Shown piece by piece: positions 17,184 through 24,275 of a stretch of 24,327 bases of DNA. Below the pieces are notes generated by a model that saw only the letters and a program-made list of their open reading frames with translations, was not told where the DNA came from and did not search any database. Positions within the stretch are counted from its first letter, which is position 1. The number at the start of each line of letters is the position of its first letter. Both the position numbers and the translations under genes were made by a program. The DNA lies in assembly GCA_964479585.1 (NCBI GenBank), contig CAYZMP010000025.1, forward strand, positions 1 through 24,327, in the 5' to 3' direction. This DNA is from UBA6182 sp964479585. GTDB lineage: Bacteria; Bacillota_I; Bacilli_A; Erysipelotrichales; Erysipelotrichaceae.

Positions 17184-17211
17184 ATTATATCAGATATTTT
17201 TTGACAGTCAA
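17184..17211 (-). promoter_or_regulatory. Promoter of the asp23-fakA operon with overlapping palindrome
   Basis: On the minus strand TTGACT (17211-17206), 16 bases, then TATAAT (17189-17184) preceded by TGA, an extended consensus -10. The -35 box lies within the palindrome TTGACTGTCAA (17201-17211), which could be an operator. This is the strongest promoter match in the window and likely drives asp23-fakA and, by readthrough, recG-rnc-nfnAB-polC. Confidence 0.8.
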
Positions 17212-17219
17212 AGGATTCA

Positions 17220-17978
17220 TTATTCACACGGACTGCTTCTTGCTGACCGCGATGCATAATCTAAATAGATACAATCATTTTCAGGTGCAATTTGATCGAC
17301 AAACAGTGGATAATTGTTTAGCAGTTCGAGTGAGCGGAAATCGCTAAAGACTTGTTTTTGATCATGCAACAGCAACCATAGTTGAGCTTGATCATAGCTT
17401 GTTTCTACTTGATGAACATTGGATATAATCATTAATATTTCAGTCTGTAGTAAAGCTAAACTTTCCCCTAGTCGTTTCGATAACTCTTCTTCATTAAATC
17501 CACTAATCATCGGTACTTTTTGTAAATAATGCTCATTAAAGGAAGTGATTGGTGTATGAGCCCCATTTTCTAGCCATAACTGCTCTTGATCAAATCCCAC
17601 AACAGCCACTTCACTGACTGAAATCATTAACACATTGTCTTGTTTTTTAAAGCTAAAATCTTCAATGCTTGCAAAAGCATGTAGCTTATCTTTATTAAAC
17701 CAATCGTAAATTAACCATAACCTGTCATTGATTTCAATATCTAAGGCATCAATAATCTCATGATCACTCATGACATGATTGTTTGAAACAGTAATGGCAG
17801 ATACTCGAAACAAAGTGCTTTGATCAAGCTTATATAACCCAAAGATGATACCTATTAAAAGTGATAACAATAAAAATCGGGAAAACCATTTCTTAAATGC
17901 ACTCTTTCTCTTTTTCTTTCGTTTTCGCTTGAGCCCTTCACTCACTGTTTTTACAGGTTGGGTATTGTATTCACTCAT
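17220..17978 (-). CDS. ftsQ: Cell division protein FtsQ/DivIB
   Basis: FtsQ/DivIB is a bitopic membrane protein of the divisome that links FtsL and FtsB. The 252-residue protein has a basic cytoplasmic N-terminus (KRKRKKKRK at 17-25), one transmembrane segment (about 35-50) and an external POTRA domain starting at LFRVSAITVSNN (56-67), followed by a beta domain. This is the family layout with low sequence conservation. Its ATG overlaps the murG stop by 8 bases; the murG-ftsQ order is that of the dcw cluster, although the rest of that cluster is not here. Confidence 0.85.
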   Translation of the reverse strand: MSEYNTQPVKTVSEGLKRKRKKKRKSAFKKWFSRFLLLSLLIGIIFGLYKLDQSTLFRVSAITVSNNHVMSDHEIIDALDIEINDRLWLIYDWFNKDKLHAFASIEDFSFKKQDNVLMISVSEVAVVGFDQEQLWLENGAHTPITSFNEHYLQKVPMISGFNEEELSKRLGESLALLQTEILMIISNVHQVETSYDQAQLWLLLHDQKQVFSDFRSLELLNNYPLFVDQIAPENDCIYLDYASRSARSSPCE

Positions 17979-19050
17979 ACTTATTTATTACCAATTGTAA
18001 AACATCTTTACATGCATTCTCTGTCGCAAAAATTCGCATGTTTTCTTTACATGTACTTGATGTTTTTTCACTTAATAAAACATCTATTTTTTCTTTTAAA
18101 AGTTCAACAGTTAACTCTTGTTCTTTTATCATCATCGCTGCATCTTTTTGTAGTAAAGGTTTAATGTTTTCATATTGATGGTTTTTAACGACATAAGGAC
18201 TTGGTATAAACAGTGCTGGTATGTTTGCACCAATAACTTCACTTACCGTTGTCGCGCCACCACGACAAACAATCGCATCGACATAATGTAACGCTTCAGT
18301 TTGTGCAATATGATCGACGATAGCTAGTTGATCATTTGAGCTAACTGTGGATATAAAATCCTTATAGTGGTTTTTCCCTGTCACTAAAATAATTTGATAA
18401 TTCATCTCTTTACTACTTGTGGCATATTGTTTAAGCACTTTATTAACAGTTTCAGAACCTTGTGAGCCCATCACAAACAAGACTGTCTTTTTTTCACTAG
18501 ATAGTTTATAAGCGTTGAAAAAGGCTTCTCTATCCGTTTCAGGTGGCATAAGTGATCCACGTGGATTACCTGTAAACTGAACGTTTTTATGCTTAAAATC
18601 ACTAACAGAATGCGGATAACTCACCGCAATGGCTTTTGCAAATGGAGCAAGTATCTTATTAGCAAGTCCAGGTATTGCATTTTGCTCATGTAAGATCAGA
18701 GGTATTTTTGATAATACTGCTGCAAATCCAACAGGAATACTCACATATCCCCCAAACACAACAACTTTGTCTGCATGCAACTGCTTTAGTATTTTTTTAC
18801 TGTTAAACATTGGTTTTATTTGTGCAACAATAGCCATTACTTTTTGTATTGGATTTCCAACCAACCCTCGATTGACAATACTATAAAAAGCAAAGCCATG
18901 CTGTGGTATTAAAGTGGCTTCCATTTTGTCTTTATTTCCAATAAAGGAAACATCATGTCCCTTATCTTGTAATGCTTTTGCAAGAGTAATAGCTGGATAA
19001 ATATGTCCACCTGTTCCTCCTGTAGCAATGATAATTTTTTGATTTTTCAT
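17971..19050 (-). CDS. murG: MurG, lipid II-forming N-acetylglucosaminyltransferase
   Basis: MurG transfers GlcNAc from UDP-GlcNAc to lipid I on the inner face of the membrane, making lipid II. The 359-residue GT-B protein has the N-terminal glycine loop TGGTGGHIYPA (10-20), HEQNAIPG (121-128), GSQGSE (195-200) and the UDP-sugar site CRGGATTVSE (262-271). Its start is fixed by the loop beginning ten residues in. A TATAAT box ends only six bases before the ATG, so the message may be leaderless. Its presence shows that the organism makes peptidoglycan. Confidence 0.96.
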   Translation of the reverse strand: MKNQKIIIATGGTGGHIYPAITLAKALQDKGHDVSFIGNKDKMEATLIPQHGFAFYSIVNRGLVGNPIQKVMAIVAQIKPMFNSKKILKQLHADKVVVFGGYVSIPVGFAAVLSKIPLILHEQNAIPGLANKILAPFAKAIAVSYPHSVSDFKHKNVQFTGNPRGSLMPPETDREAFFNAYKLSSEKKTVLFVMGSQGSETVNKVLKQYATSSKEMNYQIILVTGKNHYKDFISTVSSNDQLAIVDHIAQTEALHYVDAIVCRGGATTVSEVIGANIPALFIPSPYVVKNHQYENIKPLLQKDAAMMIKEQELTVELLKEKIDVLLSEKTSSTCKENMRIFATENACKDVLQLVINKYE

Positions 19051-19056
19051 GATTTA

Positions 19057-19065
19057 ATTATAGCA
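19057..19065 (-). promoter_or_regulatory. Extended -10 promoter of murG
   Basis: The minus strand reads TGCTATAAT, an extended consensus -10, ending six bases before the murG ATG. No good -35 exists at 16-18 bases. A start seven bases after the box would fall on the A of the ATG. Confidence 0.65.
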
Positions 19066-19082
19066 TAAACAACCTAAATATT

Positions 19083-19091
19083 TGTTATAAT
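19083..19091 (+). promoter_or_regulatory. Extended -10 promoter of the HAD hydrolase gene
   Basis: The plus strand reads TGTTATAAT, ending six bases before the ATG at 19098. It mirrors the murG promoter on the other strand, 17 bases away. Again no good -35 and no Shine-Dalgarno are seen. Confidence 0.65.
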
Positions 19092-19097
19092 GAGTAC

Positions 19098-19763
19098 ATG
19101 AAAACTCTAAAAAAGAAATGTTTAATATTCGATCATGATGATACACTTATTAATTCTCAAGCAAGTATTCATTACCCTATCTTTTTAGAAACTTTGAGTG
19201 AACTTCGCCCACAAGAAAAACAACCAAGTTTTAAAGATTTTATTGTTTTGTCCAACCAGCATGGTTTTGAAGGGTATATAAAACAAGTGTATGGGTTTAG
19301 TGAAGAAGAAGTTGCACTAGAAATTAAGTGGTGGCGTAAAAAAGTAAATGAGCGTCAAGCTAGTATCTTTGAGGATGTTGCTACGATACTCAAAAAGTTT
19401 ATGGATGCTGGTGGAATTTTAATTGTGTACACTTATTCCGATAGTAGTATGGTATTATCGGATTATAAACATTATTTTGACTTTATACCACATAGCATCA
19501 TTGGTTTTGATGCCATCAAACATATGCAAAAACCAAACCGCTTACCAGTCTTACAAGCATTATCGAACTATAATTTAACCGTCGCTGACTGTTTGCTTGT
19601 CGATGATATGCCTTTAATTGCAGAAACCGCTTCACGCTTAAACATGGACATGGTTGGTGCATGTTGGGCTGAAGGTGCAACATATTTATGGAATAAAAAA
19701 CACCATAACATACCATTATGTTATGATGCTTCTTCATTAGCTCATTATATCTTTATTGACTAG
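19098..19763 (+). CDS. HAD-superfamily hydrolase
   Basis: The only plus-strand gene, 221 residues. HAD motifs are all visible: DHDDT (12-16, nucleophile D12 and D14), a Ser/Thr motif in VYTYSDSS, a Lys in MQKPNR and the acidic VDDMP. A helical cap lies between residues 20 and 95. This resembles phosphoglycolate- or beta-phosphoglucomutase-type HAD phosphatases; the substrate cannot be named. No Shine-Dalgarno precedes the ATG, and a -10 box ends six bases before it. The 3' end overlaps the convergent rhodanese gene by 11 bases. Confidence 0.85.
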   Translation: MKTLKKKCLIFDHDDTLINSQASIHYPIFLETLSELRPQEKQPSFKDFIVLSNQHGFEGYIKQVYGFSEEEVALEIKWWRKKVNERQASIFEDVATILKKFMDAGGILIVYTYSDSSMVLSDYKHYFDFIPHSIIGFDAIKHMQKPNRLPVLQALSNYNLTVADCLLVDDMPLIAETASRLNMDMVGACWAEGATYLWNKKHHNIPLCYDASSLAHYIFID

Positions 19764-20136
19764 TAGAAAGCGGATCTGGCCAATCAAAGACAGAACCAAT
19801 ATCAATCACTTGTGTATAGCCCATTGCTTGTAACATGCTTTGTGCTTGAGCACTTCGATTACCTGAGCGACACACAACATAAATTGGTGTGTCTTTATTT
19901 TCGACCACAGATGCGATGTTTGTTTTTAACTGATCTAGTGGAACATTAACACTATCTTTGATATGACCTTCTTTAAATTCAGCAACGGTTCTAACATCCA
20001 CTAAAACAATATCAGAGGACGAAATAAATGTACTGTGTGCTTGTTGAGAATCTAAAGTGGTCATCTTTACCTCCTGAGAACTACACCCTGCAAGAGCTAC
20101 AAGGAATAATAATGCAATTGCGATACTTTTTTTCAT
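19753..20136 (-). CDS. Rhodanese-domain lipoprotein
   Basis: A 127-residue single rhodanese domain preceded by a lipoprotein signal: KK, hydrophobic core and lipobox LAGC with the lipidated Cys at 18. The domain has the VDVRTVAEFKEGHI stretch (46-59) and an intact active-site loop CRSGNRS with catalytic Cys89, so sulfurtransferase activity is plausible. It would be anchored to the outer face of the membrane. Donor and acceptor are unknown. The start is supported by AAGGTGA. It is convergent with the HAD gene and lies after the ruvB terminator, with a weak TATACT box in between. Confidence 0.88.
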   Translation of the reverse strand: MKKSIAIALLFLVALAGCSSQEVKMTTLDSQQAHSTFISSSDIVLVDVRTVAEFKEGHIKDSVNVPLDQLKTNIASVVENKDTPIYVVCRSGNRSAQAQSMLQAMGYTQVIDIGSVFDWPDPLSTSQ

Positions 20137-20175
20137 AGGTCACCTTCATTTTTTGTTTAACAGTGAAAGTATAAT

Positions 20176-20206
20176 AAAAAAGACAAATCAATGATAGTGA
20201 TTTGCC
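20176..20206 (-). terminator. Terminator of ruvAB
   Basis: On the minus strand GGCAAATCA pairs with TGATTTGTC (nine pairs, one G-U) around a seven-base loop, followed by six T residues. The stem begins at the ruvB stop codon. Confidence 0.85.
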
Positions 20207-21207
20207 TATTCAAACAATGCTTGGTTGTATGCAATTTTTAAGTGTTCATACGCTTTTTGAGTCGCTACTCGACCTCGACTAGTACGATTAATAAAACCAA
20301 TTTGCAACAAATAAGGCTCATACACATCCTCAAGTGTCATCGTTTCTTCACTTATTGAACTTGCAAGTGCATCTAAGCCAACAGGACCACCATTAAATCG
20401 TTCAATGATTCCTTTTAAGTATCGAATATCTACTTCATCTAGTCCAATCTCATCCACTTTTAAGCGATCTAATGCCATTTTTGTCACTTCAATATCAATT
20501 CTATTTTCATTGTATACTTGTGCAAAGTCACGAACACGTCGAAACAAACGATTAGCAATACGTGGTGTTCCTCGAGATCGTTTTGCAATCTCCATTTTTG
20601 CTTGTTCATCAATGGGTGTTTCTAACACTCGACTAGAACGAGAAACGATTTGTGCTAGTTCTATTTGAGTATAATAGTGTAGTTTTGACACGATACCAAA
20701 ACGATCACGAAGTGGTGCTGTTAAATCACCAGCACGGGTTGTCGCTCCAACAAGAGTAAATGGTGGTAAATCCAACCGAATCGATCGTGTTGTGGAATCT
20801 TTACCAACAATGATGTCAATGGCATAATCTTCCATTGCTGGATAAAGCACTTCTTCTACCACTTTAGGCAAGCGGTGAATCTCATCAATAAAGAGAATGT
20901 CCCCTGCTGATAATGAACTTAAAATAGCGGCTAAATCCCCACTTTTTTCAATAGAAGGTCCACTTGTTATTTTAATGTTGCTGTTCATTTCATGACTTAA
21001 AATGTACGCTAATGTTGTTTTACCTAGCCCTGGGGGACCATAAAACAAGATGTGATCAAGTGCTTCATTTCTAAGTTTCGCTGCTGAAACAAACACTTCA
21101 ATGTTTTGTTTAAGTTCATGTTGTCCAACATACTCCTTCAGTGTTGCCGGACGAAGTGTCGTTTCATCATCATTTGGTGTAGGATACACACTCAGTACTT
21201 GTTCCAT
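20206..21207 (-). CDS. ruvB: Holliday junction branch migration helicase RuvB
   Basis: RuvB is the AAA+ motor that drives branch migration with RuvA. The 333-residue protein has Walker A GPPGLGKT (57-64), Walker B ILFIDEIH (104-111), sensor GATTRAG (154-160), arginine-finger region and the C-terminal winged-helix DNA-binding domain with GPVGLDALA and FINRTSRGRVAT. The length is that of the family. Its ATG overlaps the ruvA stop by one base (TAATG), with AAGAAAGGG as binding site. No ruvC is present, as usual in Bacillota. Confidence 0.98.
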   Translation of the reverse strand: MEQVLSVYPTPNDDETTLRPATLKEYVGQHELKQNIEVFVSAAKLRNEALDHILFYGPPGLGKTTLAYILSHEMNSNIKITSGPSIEKSGDLAAILSSLSAGDILFIDEIHRLPKVVEEVLYPAMEDYAIDIIVGKDSTTRSIRLDLPPFTLVGATTRAGDLTAPLRDRFGIVSKLHYYTQIELAQIVSRSSRVLETPIDEQAKMEIAKRSRGTPRIANRLFRRVRDFAQVYNENRIDIEVTKMALDRLKVDEIGLDEVDIRYLKGIIERFNGGPVGLDALASSISEETMTLEDVYEPYLLQIGFINRTSRGRVATQKAYEHLKIAYNQALFE

Positions 21208-21788
21208 TAAAACCCTTTCTTGTTATTTAAAAGCCATTTTAAGCTTTCTTTAATCATCGCTTGATCATCTAAATCTTGATGAGTCGCTAAATAATTAGGA
21301 AGTCCACTTAACTCTGAAGCTTTATACCCTAATTGCTTTAATGCTTCTATTGTTTCGCTTATCTTTAATGAGTCTTTATACTCATCATTGTTATTTTTAA
21401 CAAGTTTTCCTTTTAAATCTAAGATAATTTGGGATGCACTTTTTGCACCTATTTGTGGCAATGTTTTTAAATAAGCAACATCTTCACTTACAATTGCTTG
21501 TGTTAATTGCTTCATGGATGACACACTTAAGGCTGCAAGTGCAGTTTTTGGGCCAATTCCTTTTACATTGATAAGCTGTTCAAACATTCTTTTTTCATCA
21601 AGTTCTAAAAAGCCATACAAACTTTGACTGTCTTCTTTGACAATCATTATGGTATGTAAAAACACAGGAGCATTTAACTTCAATGCTTCTGGTTTATTAA
21701 ATCCAACATAATAACCCACTCCATTTACATCGACAACAACATGGTCAATTCCAAGTGAGTATACTACTCCTTTTATAAATGCAATCAT
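21207..21788 (-). CDS. ruvA: Holliday junction DNA-binding protein RuvA
   Basis: RuvA forms the tetramer that clamps the four-way junction and loads RuvB. The 193-residue protein has the N-terminal OB domain (GVGYYVGF), helix-hairpin-helix motifs with KGIGPKTALAAL (75-86) and LPQIGAKSASQIILDLKGK (110-128), and a C-terminal RuvB-contacting helical domain with ALKQLGYK. Its ATG follows AGGTGA, and a promoter lies directly upstream, between it and obgE. Confidence 0.97.
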   Translation of the reverse strand: MIAFIKGVVYSLGIDHVVVDVNGVGYYVGFNKPEALKLNAPVFLHTIMIVKEDSQSLYGFLELDEKRMFEQLINVKGIGPKTALAALSVSSMKQLTQAIVSEDVAYLKTLPQIGAKSASQIILDLKGKLVKNNNDEYKDSLKISETIEALKQLGYKASELSGLPNYLATHQDLDDQAMIKESLKWLLNNKKGF

Positions 21789-21805
21789 AGTTTCACCTGT
21801 ACCCT

Positions 21806-21814
21806 ATTATATCA
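21806..21814 (-). promoter_or_regulatory. Extended -10 promoter of ruvAB
   Basis: The minus strand reads TGATATAAT in the 29-base gap after obgE. No clear -35 is seen; the extended -10 may be enough. A start near 21799 would leave the ruvA Shine-Dalgarno on the message. Confidence 0.6.
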
Positions 21815-21817
21815 CGC

Positions 21818-23107
21818 TTACTCTAATTCTTCACTTTCATCAAAGACAAAGGTTACATCATCAATAGCAACGATATCGCCATCTTTAGCACCTGCATCAC
21901 GAAGTGCTTGATCCACACCCCAACGCTTTAATAAGTAGCCAAAACGACGAGCAGCATCTTCACTGTCTAAGTTAAACTGACGATATTTATTTAATAGTGC
22001 ATCACCAGTTAGTTTAAATTGTCCATTACCAAGATTTGATACTTCAAACTTCGGTTTTTCTGGTTGGTATTTGTATGTAAAAGTGGGAGCTTCAGGTTTA
22101 ATTGCTTCTTTTGCTTTAACTTCTTGTAATACAGTAGCCATTTTATACAATAACGGTTCTAATCCTTGATGAATAGGTGCAATAATTTCAAAGACTTCCA
22201 CATCAGGATATGTCTTTTTAAAACGCTCTACATTATCTTTTGCTTCATCTAAATCCATTTTATTAGCGACAACAATTTGTGGACGATTACTTAAATCGAC
22301 AACATAATTTTTTAGTTCTTCATTAATGATGGCATAATCTTCTAAAGGATCACGATGATCTACAGCACCCATATCTAAAACATGCACGAGTACTTTTGTT
22401 CGTTCAATGTGTCTTAAAAACTCAATACCTAATCCTTTACCTAACGATGCCCCTTCAATTAACCCAGGTAAGTCCGCCACGACAAAGGAAGGCATATCAC
22501 CGACAGAAACTACTCCTAAATTTGGAGTAATCGTTGTAAAAGGATACGCAGCAATCTCTGGTTTTGCAGCTGAGATCACACTAAGCAGTGTTGATTTTCC
22601 AACAGAAGGAAACCCAATTAAGCCCACATCCGCTAATAATTTTAATTCAACGATGACTTCACGATGTTCACCTAATGCACCTTTTTCCGCAAAATCTGGC
22701 GCAGGGTTACGAGCTGTTTTAAAACGAGCATTACCTTGACCACCTTTACCACCAGCTGCTAAGACTGCTTGTTGATCAACATCCACTAAATCAATAAGAA
22801 CTTCATTCGTCTGTGCATCTTTAAACATTGTTCCTAAAGGAACATATAAAACAGTGTCTTTTCCATAAGCACCATGCATTTTCTTATTTTTTCCGTTTTC
22901 GCCATTTTCTGCCTTGATCTTTTTTTGATAACGAAGATCTAATAACGTAGACTTGTTTGTATCCACAGCAACGATAATATCGCCACCTTTGCCACCATCG
23001 CCACCATAAGGACCACCAAGTGGTACATACTTTTCTCGACGATAAGAAACAAGACCATCGCCACCTTTACCAGCGACTACTTCAATTTTTACTTTATCAA
23101 TAAACAT
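21818..23107 (-). CDS. obgE: GTPase ObgE/CgtA
   Basis: Obg is an essential GTPase acting in 50S assembly and stress signalling. The 429-residue protein has the glycine-rich Obg domain (1-158), then the G domain with GFPSVGKS (165-172), DLPG (212-215) and NKMD (about 284), and a C-terminal OCT domain (about 345-420), present in Bacillota but not in E. coli. The start follows GGAGA. It is the last gene after rplU-prp-rpmA, separated from them by a terminator-like hairpin and with no separate promoter visible. Confidence 0.97.
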   Translation of the reverse strand: MFIDKVKIEVVAGKGGDGLVSYRREKYVPLGGPYGGDGGKGGDIIVAVDTNKSTLLDLRYQKKIKAENGENGKNKKMHGAYGKDTVLYVPLGTMFKDAQTNEVLIDLVDVDQQAVLAAGGKGGQGNARFKTARNPAPDFAEKGALGEHREVIVELKLLADVGLIGFPSVGKSTLLSVISAAKPEIAAYPFTTITPNLGVVSVGDMPSFVVADLPGLIEGASLGKGLGIEFLRHIERTKVLVHVLDMGAVDHRDPLEDYAIINEELKNYVVDLSNRPQIVVANKMDLDEAKDNVERFKKTYPDVEVFEIIAPIHQGLEPLLYKMATVLQEVKAKEAIKPEAPTFTYKYQPEKPKFEVSNLGNGQFKLTGDALLNKYRQFNLDSEDAARRFGYLLKRWGVDQALRDAGAKDGDIVAIDDVTFVFDESEELE

Positions 23108-23123
23108 AGTTAATCTCCATTTT

Positions 23124-23147
23124 AAAAAATCCCCTGATTGGGGATTT
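23124..23147 (-). terminator. Terminator between rpmA and obgE
   Basis: On the minus strand AAATCCCC pairs perfectly with GGGGATTT around a five-base loop, and the T run continues to 23124. It starts just after the rpmA stop. It likely ends most rplU-rpmA messages while letting some through to obgE. Confidence 0.8.
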
Positions 23148-23148
23148 G

Positions 23149-23433
23149 TTATGCTTTTGGATACACAGAAACTTTCGTTTTGTCTTTTCCTAAACGTTCA
23201 AATTTTACAACACCATCAATTAATGCAAATAAGGTGTCATCTCCTCCACGACCAACATTGGTACCAGGATGAATTTTTGTTCCACGTTGGCGATACAAGA
23301 TCGAACCAGCATGAGTAAATTGACCATCAGATTTTTTCGCGCCTAGACGTTTTGATTGTGAATCACGGCCGTTTTTTGTAGATCCTGTTCCCTTTTTCGA
23401 AGCAAACAGTTGTAAATCTAACATGTATTTCAT
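23149..23433 (-). CDS. rpmA: Ribosomal protein bL27 with cleavable N-terminus
   Basis: bL27 sits near the peptidyl transferase centre, where its processed N-terminus reaches. The 94-residue protein starts with MKYMLDLQLFASKKG; LQLFA followed by SKKG is the Prp cleavage site known from Staphylococcus. The rest matches bL27 (GRDSQSKRLGAKK, GSILYRQRGTKIHPG, GDDTLFA). The first ATG has AGGAGGT at seven bases. Prp is encoded directly upstream, supporting processing. Confidence 0.97.
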   Translation of the reverse strand: MKYMLDLQLFASKKGTGSTKNGRDSQSKRLGAKKSDGQFTHAGSILYRQRGTKIHPGTNVGRGGDDTLFALIDGVVKFERLGKDKTKVSVYPKA

Positions 23434-23436
23434 GGT

Positions 23437-23751
23437 TTATACCTCCTGTTTTTGTATAGTTATATATTTTGATTGCGCATGTTGCATTGTTTCTAATTGA
23501 ATTAGCATTGTATCTAAGATGGTTTGAATGGTTGGTTTATATTGCAATACATCAATATGAATATACCCTTCACTCATTTGATCTTCGATATGTTCACTTA
23601 CTAATACATCAAGCGCATTTAAGGTTCCAATAGCTATAGCACTAACTCCTGCACAAACTAAATCTTCACCTTTGTCTGCAGCATTTGCATGTCCACTAAT
23701 CGTGACACTGCTTATGCTTGGCCCATCGTATTTGACAATAACGCGTATCAT
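23437..23751 (-). CDS. prp: Ribosomal-processing cysteine protease Prp
   Basis: Prp removes the N-terminal extension of bL27 in Bacillota and related groups. The 104-residue protein has the catalytic His in SGHA (H21) and Cys in LVCAGVSA (C33), at the spacing known for the family. It is located between rplU and rpmA, as usual. Its ATG overlaps the rplU stop by one base, and it ends three bases before the rpmA leader, so the three are translated together. Confidence 0.94.
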   Translation of the reverse strand: MIRVIVKYDGPSISSVTISGHANAADKGEDLVCAGVSAIAIGTLNALDVLVSEHIEDQMSEGYIHIDVLQYKPTIQTILDTMLIQLETMQHAQSKYITIQKQEV

Positions 23752-24062
23752 TATGCCTCAATATTTTCGATAGTTAATTTTGTGTATGGTTGACGATGGC
23801 CTTGTTTGCGACGAGTAGAAACTTTTTTCGCTTTGTATTTGAAAACGATAATTTTCTTAGCTTTGCCTTGTTTTTCTACTTTCGCTGTAACTTTAATTCC
23901 TTTGACATATGGTGTTCCGACACGTGTTGTACGGTTTGAATAAACCAATACTTTATCAAAGATAACTTCATCACCAACGTTGGCTTCTAATTTCTCAACG
24001 TAAATGGTATCACCTTTTTCTACACGAATTTGTTTTCCACCAGTTTCAATAACAGCATACAT
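23751..24062 (-). CDS. rplU: Ribosomal protein bL21
   Basis: bL21 binds 23S rRNA and depends on bL20. The 103-residue protein begins MYAVIETGGKQ and has VEKGDTIYVEKL and the C-terminal RRKQGHRQPYTKL block, all typical. The ATG at 24062 has GGAGGT eight bases upstream. A longer reading frame continuing to 24119 would run through the leader RNA and is not used. It begins the rplU-prp-rpmA(-obgE) operon. Confidence 0.97.
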   Translation of the reverse strand: MYAVIETGGKQIRVEKGDTIYVEKLEANVGDEVIFDKVLVYSNRTTRVGTPYVKGIKVTAKVEKQGKAKKIIVFKYKAKKVSTRRKQGHRQPYTKLTIENIEA

Positions 24063-24158
24063 AGTTGTGCACCTCCTTCTTTTTCTACCCAGACTCGCCT
24101 GATTAGGTGGCTTGCGCACTTGAACCTTTTTAGAGCGGTTACAGTCATGGGGTACAAC
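24063..24158 (-). promoter_or_regulatory. bL21 (rplU) leader RNA, probable autoregulatory
   Basis: The leader of about 96 bases can close a domain by pairing UACCC (24154-24150) with GGGUA (24090-24086). Inside it, CACCU (24109-24105) is complementary to AGGUG of the rplU Shine-Dalgarno (24074-24070), so the site could be masked. It sits where the L21 leader family of Bacillota is found; I match it by position and general form, not by a covariance model. Confidence 0.65.
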
Positions 24159-24164
24159 TGTGAT

Positions 24165-24193
24165 AGTTTATCATACTTTTATAAAAACATCAA
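24165..24193 (-). promoter_or_regulatory. rplU operon promoter
   Basis: On the minus strand TTGATG (24193-24188), 17 bases, then TAAACT (24170-24165) preceded by TGA. The predicted start is near 24158. Confidence 0.6.
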
Positions 24194-24210
24194 TCGTTTA
24201 TGCTTTTAAT

Positions 24211-24251
24211 AAGTGCGAAATAAGCAACTTCTAGCTTATTTTATCACACTT
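24211..24251 (-). repeat. Imperfect inverted repeat upstream of the rplU promoter
   Basis: On the minus strand AAGTGTGA-TAA-AATAAGC faces GCTTATT-TCGCACTT: 15 pairs with one G-U and a three-base bulge, loop of eight. No T tract follows on either side. It could be a remnant terminator of an upstream operon or a protein-binding site. Confidence 0.55.
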
Positions 24252-24275
24252 AATGTACATATTCTAATTTAAGTC

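Noticed and set aside
24063..24119. An in-frame N-terminal extension of bL21
   Set aside because: The extra residues are not in the bL21 family, the internal ATG has an excellent Shine-Dalgarno, and the stretch is leader RNA.
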